Shown in pieces: positions 12,101 to 21,796 of a stretch of 64,000 nt of DNA (the stretch's first letter is position 1; every line of letters starts with the position of its first letter). The translations under genes were made by a program, and so were the position numbers. Source of the stretch: Phoronis australis. Its lineage: Eukaryota; Phoronida; Phoronidae. The stretch covers positions 208,755-272,754 of the forward strand of contig NMRA01000305.1 of NCBI GenBank assembly GCA_002633005.1, given 5' to 3'. The notes under the pieces are model-generated. The model saw nothing but the letters and a program-made list of their open reading frames with translations, had not been told where the DNA came from and searched no databases.

Positions 12101-15100
12101 GCTCCTCGTAATATACGTGGTGTCAAGGGTACAACTGCTTATGATAATCGGAAACTTAATTAGGGTAAAAAATCACGTTGGAATTCTTTACAACTGATTA
12201 TTTTGTTGAAAATAATTGGTAAATATGTTAAAACATAAATCAGTGCGCTATAGTCTGTGGTCAGACAGAATGCATGCGTTCCTTAAATTAACAATCGTTT
12301 AAGGTTATGTAAGAATCTAGAAAAATCATGTCTGAAACGACTCATGGGATTCATATGACTTTCAGATTCTGTTTTATGCACTATTCTCCAAAACACGTTT
12401 AGGGATTGTCTTTAAAATGCTCTGCTTTTTCAAGAGAGACTATTAAATTTCACTGTATCATCTTGAACATTTATAATAAATTGAATTCGTTATTTCCCTG
12501 CCAATGTGCCTTTCTTTTAAATTTTACTAAAAGGCATGGTCACGTGACCCCAATTTATGACAGATTGGTAAAAGTTAGAGAAAAGTCAAATTCTACAGAC
12601 TTTCTACTTTCAGAAAATACGTGCTTTGACGGAGTTAAAGCCCAACAGTGTATGGATATTTGACTAAATACACAGACTCGCCAGTGAGGTCCTACTTCTA
12701 CATAACTGCTTTTTGGTCAGGCAGAGTACTCTACGGGGTAGAGGTAACGAAAAGTGGAAAAAATATCTGTTACACAGGGTCACCTGCTTGTAGTTAACGT
12801 CTCAGTAACGTCCCTGAAGTCAGAACAAGCCAACCAGTTTCACCCCTGGGATAAATAATTTTTGTTTTAAAAATAAAACACTTTTGGCTTATTGGGAGAA
12901 ATTGACGTTTTGCAAAGCTGGATTACATGATCCAGTCAGTATAACAAAATCAACTCTGCTTACGTTTGCGCAAGCTCATTTATTTCAAAGTTCGTGTTCT
13001 GCATAACGGGTGTTGCTGACAATACCTTTTTGGGTCGACATAAACGTAATCTTGAACATCTTCCGATTGTACGGCTATCTGACAAAGCAAACCGTTGACA
13101 AGCTTATGGAGTTTCTCCATTTCATCTTTACGGATCGACTTGGTCGTAGCTTTACCTTGAATTCAAAGAGAAGAGAGGCGTTTAAACGTCATGTATTCCA
13201 AATTTGTTGAACATGCAACAATATTCAAAATTATTGGTTTCCAACGATAATCGCTCGATCTCTCTGTATCTTTGACGCTCGTCGGCATACAGTACACGCA
13301 GAACTCGAGCGTGAAAATTGGCAATCGTGAACACTGTTGTGTGCTCATCTACGGGAGGGGCTATTGCGCGTGATCAACATGGCGTGCAGGGTCGTATCCA
13401 TGAATTTTGCAACTTTTATACCAAGGTTTAAGGAAATTTAATTTACTGCTCCCACTGAATTTTTAATGTAAAGCAAGTGGTTTGGTAGGCCAATTCAGTG
13501 AATGTTGGAACGTGGCTTAAAACCGTTATGTGAAACTAAGAGAAAGAATGGGGAGGGAGTCTGGAGTCGGGCTATTTTACTATGAGCGAACAATTTTCCC
13601 CTCGAAATAATTAATATTCATAAATAGATCAAGAACGCAGTTTGATGATCAGCTTGTTGATGCCGTGATGGAGAATTGGTTAGCTATGGGAGGGGGAGTC
13701 GGGTGGAGGGATGCAGAGCTGGACCACAAATATAGTTGGTGGTAGCGAGGGGGAAGTAAAATTGTTGGTGACAGGGATAAATGAACGACACCCTGGCATA
13801 TCCGTGAATATAATTAATGACAATTAATGATTTTGTCGAGGCTGGGGGTGTGATGTCCGCCTCCAATACAATTTAGGATGCGACTCCCACGTAACCACGT
13901 TGCCGGGCGTTCACTGTCCGATCCCAAATTAATTTAGAACTCTGGTTATATAATTTTTAAAAGCTTCATTTCCCTAAAGGCAAAATTTGTTTTGGTTGGT
14001 ACACAGACTCATTTTAAGACCTGCGCCCACAAACAAACAAATGCACACCCCGATCAATTTCAGCAAAGGTCTTATTTTTTGAAAAGCTGCACAAAGGCAC
14101 GTAAACATCATGATTTGTAAAGCGACGAGTAAAAACAATATGCTCTTTTGGTCTTACTTTCAAAGACGAGCAGCCATCTGTGAAGTATTTCCGCCAACGG
14201 CTGACTCGGCCCATCCCAGTCGCTTGGTAGCTTGCCGACGCCCACCTCAAAAACTGGCGCAGCAAACTTGCAGTATCTGTAGACTTCATTGAGATAACTT
14301 CCTAGCTCAGCACTCGTCTCCGCTTTGAATGGTTTTGGCTTGGAGAACTGGTAACGTTCGTTGACAGAGTGCAATTCGCAAGGAATGGCGAGCAACCTCT
14401 GACATTTCGGCAAGGTGACGAATACGTATTTCACGTCAGCCACTTCTTGAAACGTCAAGTACCTCGCTGGGGATTTACCCTGAACTTCTTTTATGCGGAC
14501 TCTCTGTAAGTCCGATAGTGGTATATTGTAGGCAAATCAAATACACTCAAATCAAGTCTACTACTGCACCGTCGTGATTTGTCAGCTAAAGACGTCACAC
14601 AGCAGAGCATAGGATTCTTTTAAATTTGAAAAATAAGAGGCGGCGCGTGCAGAAAGTGCGTTCAAAACACATTTTAAACGCGTCTGTGTCATACTTGGGG
14701 TCAATCAGTTCATGAAAACTAACTTGAGACGACAGAAATTTGATCTTACACTCAATATAACTATTTCTGAAAAATAACAAATCTCACTCGAGCAAAAGTA
14801 CGAAGGATCCGAGTCTGAACAATCTATGGCTAACGAATGTTCTAGTAAGCGCTTCGAAAAAATATTGTTCATTGTCGCTTATTGTCAATTGTGAATTTCG
14901 CGCTCGACGAGTGTATTCCCAGCAGTTCGCATTGTTTCGGTTTGGAAAGGCGCATCAAGTTGCGCTTAGATGCTGAACGGGACATTTCCAGCAGACCTTC
15001 TCTGAATGCTCTTGAATTCATACTAGTTGTAAGACTTTGTCTTAATCTTGTCAACTCAAATACGCCATCTTTACACACATCATTTCACGACCCCTCGTGC

Positions 15101-18100
15101 TTCACTGGACTAAATGCCCCTTAACGTTAGCATTAAAAACGTTCAACATCAGCTTGAGCTCAGTACATGAAACTAACAGACTGCAACATCTGATATTCCT
15201 GACTCTCTTAGAAAAAATATTAAGCAACTGTTGGGGTCTGGTTCGATAGAATCGTCCTGTAGTACCCCACATATATTAGTATTGACACCTAAGCTGGACG
15301 GTGTGACTCGGTGGTTTGAGCTCCGGGCGGTCTCCTCTTTGGGAGACCGGCGCTTGAATCCTACTGGCAGACAATCGAGCATTGCACGCACAAAGGTGTC
15401 TCCTAATTCTTTTACTGGTGAATATACGCAAGGAAATGAAATTGAAAATGATTTCTGGGGCTGCGCCCATAAAAAACCCTAAGCTAGACAAAGAGAGGCC
15501 TTTCTTTCACCTGTGGCATTTTCAGCTTGATTATTTCCGACACATCAACTGGGTCTTCGCAAGGCATTGTGGAGAAACAAGCGGTCATAGACTCCGGTAA
15601 CGCGAGACATTGGTTGTTCGAAAGATTAGTGGCTCGCAACACCTGAAATGGGAGAAGAAACTGGGTGGAGCTCTGCATATCAACATCGCACCTACAACTT
15701 TGCTGCATTCTGTTGTAGCCCACACTATATATAAAATCTAATGTTGACAAAATGCCGTTACCAGTACCGATTGTCTTTGCTGCTTTTTAACGGATTTTTA
15801 ACTGAAAAGAAACAGGAGAAGTTCCCAAACAGTAAAATTAACGAGACACGAGTGAAAATAGATTTGTGCTCACTCTTTCGCCTTTGGTGTCGGTTTGCAC
15901 TGAGTGAACCTCTATGACGTCATCTAGAGGGACAGTTTGTTCGGGAATGCTCGTGTAGTATTCGCCAGTGCATCGCAGGAGATCCGGAAGGGGTACTGAA
16001 TCAATGACCTCGGCTACGGACGAAAAGGCCGAGTCGTCGAGCCGGGAATCTGAAAGTCACCAGAAAAAAATAATGAGATAGATTCAAATGAATGTTACGC
16101 CTGTCCCCGTGGATCAAATGAAAATGAGATGTAGACAAGAGGCGTCCAAACTAAGGAAAATCCAAGATGACCAACTTCAAATGCAATGCAGTACAGTGTA
16201 ATACAGTGTAATACAGTAAAGTACAATACAATACAATACAAAACAATACAAAAAGATCACCATGTTTTACTTTGGTTCTCAGACGGATGTGGCACTCCGA
16301 TGGGTCACGTGAAGGTTTATGTAGCAGTTACGTACAGCGAAGAAAAACGACTAAATACGAGTAGATAGACAGATTATGAAAGTTTTGTTCAGTTTAAAGA
16401 GTTTTTGTAATTATTGGCCTCATGATTACCCATTTGCTCCTGTAGCGTAACTTGTGTCAAAGAATCGGAGGAATGTGTGAATTATATATCAGTTAGTGTT
16501 TATAAATAAGATCGCCAATAGTTGAAAAAAGATTGGTTGAAATTTCTGTTATTTTATCAACATGTAATTTGATTTAGTGCAGTAAAAAAATTTCTAAACG
16601 TGAACTTGATTATTTGAGCGAATTTGTCTAGTTTCCTTGTGTATTCCAAGTTCACCCATACGCGATCTTGATATTAAGCAAGATTCCAAGTTCACGCACA
16701 GCAGTACTTCGAGTCTTATAAAAATGAACATTTCACGTTTATAGCTCTTCCATGGTGTCACGTTGGTGGTTTTTTGCCTCGTGCAATTTGTGGGGTAGAG
16801 TTCAGCCTTAATTGAGTACCATGCAAGGTAATGATCCTCTGTTGCTAGTTTCCACTTGCCGCTACGTGAACTCAAACTAAAGTAGTTTCCGAAATAAAAT
16901 ATGGCTGGCAAAGTTCCTAATTTCGTGTTGATTTTCGTGTTCCTATGAGCCAACAGTTTTATTTTGGTTCCTCAACGCTGGGGATGCATCAATTAGGTGA
17001 ATAAATTTAGTAACTACTGGTCCAGAACGTAGAGGAAATCTGACAAAATTTGTGCAGAATTGGTTTATACTGAGATTTTTGTAGCAATTGCCTACAAGGC
17101 ATCATCGCCTCCACTGTTTGCGAAACGATGCTAGTTTTCGCTCGACCTCAAATACGTGAAGTTTATAAAACGAAATGTGATCGAAAAAGTAGTACTACTT
17201 CCTTTTTAGTTTGACATTTTATCATCCACTCGTTGCACTTCGGTCACTGACGTGTGTTGCAACTAGGAAGTGCTACGCGAATGTGAATAACCACAGCGAT
17301 AAGGTACCGCGAATAAATAGAACTGTGGAATTTGAGAAAAAAAACGAGTCACGTTTCGTGTCATACTTTATCCCTAACACGGTGAATCAGTCGAATGCAA
17401 TACGGTCATGTGATACAGCGGCGGATCTAGGATGTCACAAGGGGGCCAACATTTTGTCCGGCTGTAAGCATTTGCGCAAACTGAACCACGATTGTAGATG
17501 CGCATAGCACCGAATGGGGGGAGGTCGGGAGGGGGTTTGCCCCCCCTCCCGCCTAGGAAANNNNNNNNNNNNNNNNNNNNNNNNNNNNNNNNNNNNNNNN
17601 NNNNNNNNNNNNNNNNNNNNNNNNNNNNNNNNNNNNNNNNNNNNNNNNNNNNNNNNNNNNNNNNNNNNNNNNNNNNNNNNACACTGAAACTGCACACATT
17701 TAAATCTTTTTTCACCTCCCGGGTTACTTCAACAGTGCCCTCTGACATGGAAAGTTCAGAACGTATAGGTCAACGTCGACTCGACGTCCTTAGCCGGTTC
17801 GATCATCAAATTATCTCAAAATAGTAAAATTGAAGCAGTATAAATAACACTCAACATGCAATCAGGTCCCAAACGTAACATCTGGAACAAGACTGTTAAT
17901 TATATGACAGTTCTGTCTCAGTTTTCAATTTAATTGCTAAATATTATATCGTCTGCAACTCAGGCGCAGATTCCTCTTCGGTAACTACAATATCAAATAC
18001 TGTTGTTATATTTAACTATTTTTAGAAAATGTTTCGAGTTCATTTCACAGTTAAGTATAACGCTGTTTTCATCTTTGTTATCTCTTTTCAAATAATTATT

Positions 18101-21100
18101 TAAAACTGTAACGAGAGAAAATTTGTAACATAACGCCCAAGTACACACATAAAGGATGTGATCCGCCACGTGAAGTATTTAAAAAATCTGCCGAAAAAAT
18201 GAAAGAAAATTGGGAGTTCGAATCGTACGGGATAAATACAAAACGTACCTCGATTGGTGCAGATGAAGTAATAACCCACTCGACATAATTCCGCGTAAGG
18301 ACCTCGACCTTCGGTATGGGTTGATGCGCGGAATAATATCTCGTGTGATGTTGCTTCATCTACGCCACTCTCGCTACGTTTTGTGCGTTTCTTTTTTGAG
18401 GACTTAAAGAGATTGGGGCATGGCATTACAAAAGGAGGACAAAACAAATGTTTACAGACAAAATGTTGGCCCCCTTCCTTGTGATATTCTAGATCCGCCA
18501 CTGAACATACAAATCGAATTTTGTAGTGACGTCCTTGTGATCAAAAGGCAAGAGCACAAACTGATGTAGACATAAATATCCGATCTAAAAAAGGTACACG
18601 TATTTGGAGAGATGTGACGTTGTTTATGTAAATTTGCTTTGCAAACCAGTTGTGGATTTAGAGGGTGCCAAGGGGGCCATGGCCCGCACCTAAAATTCTC
18701 CCAGATTACACGTTTGGCGGTTCGAGGATGCGAATGTCTGACAGCCGGGGCAAAATAATGGCTAATACTCTGTCCTGGCCCCCAACCCCCCCCCCCCAAC
18801 TCAAAATCCTGGATTCGCCCCTGCCAACAGAGAACAAACAGTCGGTCACTCGGCTACTCGTTTCGTGGACCAAGGTTCTTGCTAAAAAGCGAGAGCACGC
18901 AAGTCTTCGCGAGATATCGCCGTATGAATTGCATGCGATGCACGTGATCACAGTAGCGTTCCTCGTGACTGCCTTGCCTCTATCGGTATGCAACCCTGGT
19001 TATTCAAATGTACTCAGGGGCGGATCCAGGATTTTGAGTTGGGGGCAGGGCACAGGAATAACCAGAATTTTGTCACATGCGCGCCCAGCTTAAAATGTAG
19101 GGATGCAGGGGTCTCAGTTGAGTTATTGGGTTTGCGGACCTTATTACTAAAGAAAAAAACGGTGACCGGGATTCGTCCAAGGCCTATGCATTGTGCATTC
19201 GCCCCCCGAGCCCCCCTGGGTGCGCGCATATGCTAGTCAGCAATTTGCACCCCGAACTGCCAAATGGTATCTGGGAGAATTTTAGGGGGGGGGCATGGAG
19301 CCCTTGCTGCCTCCCCCCCCCTAAATCCGCCAATGGTACTGACAGCAAAGAAACAGTGGTGTTGGTTAAAGCTTTAATCGACATTTTAACATTTTTTCTC
19401 ATCACACGTTCCAAATGAAGTCTTGCTATCAGTAAGTCTTTCTCAGATCTCGGCAATATCAAGCAAAATTTCAACGAATTATCGGAGCATCAAACCCGGC
19501 ATTCTGTCAAAAACCAACAGTTGATTTAGGCCTGCTATATAATCGATCTCAACTTGTTCAGATTAGAAATTATTTACAAGACCCGAGAAGAACTGACAGG
19601 TCCTTGCGATAGCCGTCACGGTCTGTGGATCTCCTGGCGATTTATTCATAAACAATTATTGCAACACAATGAATAAACGTCGCTTTGAAAGAGCGATAAC
19701 GCATGTGAAGAAAGTTTGTTTTGGGGTCGAAACAACAAGGGGACACCAGAGCATGGCATGTTGGGTCGAAACAACAAGGGGACACCAGAGCATGGCATGT
19801 TGGGTCGAAACAACACGNTAATCGACATTTTAACATTTTTTCTCATCACACGTTCCAAATGAAGTCTTGCTATCAGTAAGTCTTTCTCAGATCTCGGCAA
19901 TATCAAGCAAAATTTCAACGAATTATCGGAGCATCAAACCCGGCATTCTGTCAAAAACCAACAGTTGATTTAGGCCTGCTAAATAATCGATCTCAACTTG
20001 TTCAGATTAGAAATCATTTACAAGACTCGAGAAGAACTGACAGGTCCTTGCGATGGCCGTCACGGTCTGTGGATCTCCTGGCGATTTATTCATAAACAAT
20101 TATTGCAACACAATGAATAAACGTCGCTTTGAAAGAGCGATAACGCATGTGAAGAAAGTTTGTTTTGGGGTCGGAACAACAAGGGGACACCAGAGCATGG
20201 CATGTTGGGTCGAAACAACAAGGGGACACCAGAGCATGGCATGTTGGGTCGAAACAACACGGGGACACCAGAGCATGGCATGTTGGGTCGAAACAACAAG
20301 GGGACACCAAAGCATGGCATGTTGGGTCGAAACAACTCGAGGGAATACCAAAGCTACGGTGATGATTTGTCTCACCTCGTGTTATCAGTAGGCCCACAGT
20401 ATCGGGCAACGCCCGGGTAAGAAGGCGGTTGGTAGCGTGGACGGCTAATCATAGCGAGGGGGGCTTCATTTCACACATATAGGCCTAAGCCTGCTACTTG
20501 GGCCTATCATGGGAAGCACAGCACTAAATAAGAATAAAATTGAAGAAAACCCAGGAACAACAGCACTCTGTGCTTACACGCGCAGAGTAAAAAGTGGGAG
20601 GCTATAGCCCGCCAACCCCCCTGTGGTGCACAGCCCAATGACCACGGGGCGGCGCAGCACTGAAAGTGGGCTATAGCCCCCCCCCCCCCCTATGGTGCGC
20701 CGCCCATGCCTATGCATTCCTTACTAAGTGCTTCGAGATTTTTTTGACAATGACGTTAACACTGACAAAAGAAAGGTCATTACATCTACGGTTTGGTAGT
20801 CGTTATCGCGTGACCTAATTTATCAGGACCAGGAAGTATATTGGCTAACAAATGTCATTTGCAATAAATCACACAGATTCTCGCCTTTTAAATTTTTGTC
20901 ATGCAGTGAATGTTTAACGATAACTTTACCCTCGACGTACAGACGAAACTGCATGACTTACCTGACGGTAACCTTTCAAACTTCTGAAGGGATGTCAGGG
21001 GTACGTAATAAATCTTTCCACTACCGTCGTTTTCCAAAACTTTAACTCTTGTCTCAGAATATACACAATGTAACAACAGCGTCGAGTTGGCCGGTACGAT

Positions 21101-21262
21101 GGTCTTCTTGTCAACTTCAATCGACTGTTTAATGGTTACTGCGCACGGCAGTTTATGTTGCTGGATCAAGCTCCTGAGATCCATCTCGTCCCTAGAGTAC
21201 CATCTAGCGCGTGTATAAGGAAGTCCCGCTGTTTGATACACCTGGGGTCGCTTTTTGGGCAT
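9129..21262 (-). CDS. CABIT-repeat, coiled-coil and SAM-domain adaptor (GAREM/THEMIS-like), 578 aa
   Basis: Eight coding exons join in frame: 20962-21262, 15874-16049, 15511-15642, 14158-14503, 13026-13155, 10825-10888, 10194-10253 and 9129-9656. All introns are GT-AG with matching phases (1,0,0,1,2,0,0). Residues 1 to about 320 resemble CABIT modules, the fold of THEMIS and GAREM adaptors, with beta-strand-like blocks such as TLLLHCVYSETRVKVL and KYVFVTLPKCQRLLAIP. Exons 6 to 8 give a heptad-like coiled coil (about 372-425). An ITAM-like pair, YQEL and YEEL eight residues apart, sits at 466-481. A SAM domain (about 503-566, MTVDDVCDFLKE…) closes the protein. GAREM also ends in SAM, so an intracellular signalling scaffold acting near tyrosine kinases is inferred. 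The ATG at 21262 is the first in-frame Met; earlier exons are possible. Introns contain transposons and the 17.6-kb gap. Orthology is not settled. Confidence 0.82.
9715..9862. repeat. Small MITE-like element (CAGTGGCGGAT family)
   Basis: It begins gcagtggcggatttgggggg and ends ccctaacttaaaatcctgga followed by tccgcccctgc, so the two ends are imperfect inverted repeats. The middle (cctaaaattctcccagatt, then catttggc, gtgcgaatgtct and aatactctgtc) matches 18655-18823 closely. It lies in intron 7 of the CABIT/SAM gene and is about 150 bp with no coding content. Confidence 0.7.
10027..10056. repeat. Poly-C run with an n
   Basis: A long uninterrupted C run is followed by a single n, then accctg. 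The length is probably uncertain because of sequencing. Confidence 0.85.
11920..11993 (-). other. Candidate cassette (poison) exon in the CABIT/SAM gene
   Basis: On the minus strand a TTTTAG acceptor at 11994 and a GTTTTAC/GTAAGG donor bound 74 nt. It can be entered in phase from the exon ending at 13026 and encodes a proline-rich segment (…QQKGPPVLARSFIPVL). Its exit phase does not fit the next exon, so inclusion would bring an early stop. It could be a regulatory exon, or chance. Confidence 0.3.
16184..16256. repeat. Simple repeat (acagtgtaat / aatac units)
   Basis: Repeated acagtgtaat units followed by about six caatac/caaaac units form a short degenerate microsatellite upstream of exon 2 of the CABIT/SAM gene (minus strand). 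Confidence 0.8.
17561..17680. other. Assembly gap (120 n)
   Basis: A run of n inside the transposon remnant, directly after a GC-rich block. Any open frames spanning it are artefacts. Confidence 0.99.
17945..18385. repeat. Dispersed repeat with long imperfect hairpin, copy 2
   Basis: Same family as 6135-6600. The hairpin arms are near 18265-18300 (aagtaataacccactcgaca) and 18320-18360 (gcgcggaataatatctcgtg). This copy is nested in the transposon remnant at 17418-18503, so it may be part of that element's body. Confidence 0.6.
18655..18823. repeat. Small MITE-like element (same family as 9715-9862)
   Basis: It shares cctaaaattctcccagatt, gtttggcggttcgaggatgc, aatactctgtcctggccccc and ctcaaaatcctggattcgcc with the element at 9715-9862. 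An internal poly-C run is longer here. Confidence 0.65.
18880..18985. repeat. CGCAAGTCTTCGCGAGATATCGC dispersed repeat copy
   Basis: The core cgcaagtcttcgcgagatat, then cgccgtatgaattgcatgcg and atgcacgtgatc, is shared with 7255-7345, 8475-8560 (inverted), 1305-1345 (inside a MITE) and 60055-60150. The core palindrome TCGCGA and the gcatgc/cacgtg palindromes are preserved in part between copies. Confidence 0.5.
19012..19335. repeat. Composite MITE-like element containing family A sequence
   Basis: It starts ggggcggatccaggattttg and ends ccccccctaaatccgccaatg, giving inverted ends like those at 9715 and 18655. The middle (19079-19240) is a family A segment with gcattgtgcattcgcccccc. This links family A to the CAGTGGCGGAT-ended elements, so the GC-rich family may be internal parts of one transposon group. 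Confidence 0.55.
19375..19817. repeat. Duplicated block, copy 1 (with truncated 39-bp array)
   Basis: This block from taatcgacattttaacattt to the n at 19818 recurs almost identically at 19819-20261. It ends inside a minisatellite, with only two complete units before the join. The single n and near-identity suggest an unresolved tandem array or haplotype join. Confidence 0.85.
19819..20261. repeat. Duplicated block, copy 2
   Basis: Near-identical to 19375-19817, with scattered substitutions such as tatata/taaata and cccgaga/ctcgaga. It begins directly after the single n. Confidence 0.85.
20168..20337. repeat. 39-bp minisatellite, about 4.3 copies
   Basis: Units begin GGGGACACCAGAGCATGGCA at 20183, 20222, 20261 and 20300, each followed by tgttgggtcgaaacaacaa. 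Two more units lie at 19739 and 19778 in the duplicated block. The unit length is a multiple of three and the array is stop-free in all six frames, which creates several artefactual open frames. Confidence 0.95.
20600..20712. repeat. GGCGGCGC repeat, copies at 20.6 kb and 25.4/27.1 kb
   Basis: cagcactgaaagtgggctat, a C run and ctatggtgcgccgcccatg read as the inverse of 25420-25480 (catgggcggcgcaccatagg, G run, ttcagtgctgcactgcccatg) and its duplicate near 27155-27210. A second partial unit precedes it here. Confidence 0.6.
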
Positions 21263-21721
21263 TTCGGGCACTCACTGCGCATGCGTCTTGCTGTGATCCT
21301 TTGTCAAAAACTTACTCGGTAAAACTGGGGCTCCCTGTTGTTATCCGGGAATGAGATGAGCTAAGGCATTGACTTGTATCGGCGCGGCTCACCATCGTGA
21401 TTGATTTAGCACGAGGGGATTTTGTTGTATTTTATCTTTTGTGTGTTATCAGGGTATATCTTTGCTACTATGTCAGGGCAGCTGAATAAGGTATGCCCAT
21501 GCCTCTTCGAGTGAACTACGTAGTAAACCGCCCAGTGACAAAATCCCTGTGTCTGTCAAATGTAAAACTTGCAGGCTGAATGGGCGGGGTTCCAGACTTA
21601 TAACTGTCGTGCCATTTCTGGGCTGGCAGTGCATAACAGTGCCTTTAAGAGTACGACTAATACATGTGTATAGCTCATTGAAAAATACACACACCGTAGC
21701 AAGGCCGGCGAAATTACCTAC

Positions 21722-21796
21722 GTGTCTCATAACGTAAAATTGCCGTGAGGACTTGACAGGGACCTCAGGGGTCTCACACTCGACTGATTTATCCAT
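21722..21796 (-). CDS. Candidate first coding exon of a histidine phosphatase (PGAM/TULA-like)
   Basis: The minus-strand ATG at 21796 opens a 25-codon exon that ends in …SSRQFYVMRH at a GTAGGT donor. The sequence FYVMRH followed by an intron at the point where a G-E/A-R would come is typical of the RHG catalytic motif of the phosphoglycerate-mutase-like phosphatases, especially the UBASH3/TULA and ecdysteroid-phosphatase group (RHGERVD). The exon ends in phase 0. It lies 460 bp upstream of the CABIT/SAM start on the same strand. The following exon was not found, so it could be a nested gene, a relic, or a chance match. The short length limits confidence. Confidence 0.4.

Larger units (their letters stand above)
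17418..18503. mobile_element. Class II transposon remnant with long terminal inverted repeats
   Basis: The left end, CAGCGGCGGATCTAGGATGT at 17418 and onward through acaagggggccaacattttg, is mirrored at the right end by caaaatgttggccccctt and gatattctagatccgccactg, which ends at 18503. The inverted repeats extend roughly 60-80 bp inward (…gtaagcatttg / caaatgtttac…). The interior has the 120-n gap and a copy of the hairpin repeat (17945-18385). The CAGTGGCGGATC terminus is typical of hAT-like or related cut-and-paste elements. No transposase frame is visible and a target-site duplication was not convincing. Confidence 0.6.
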
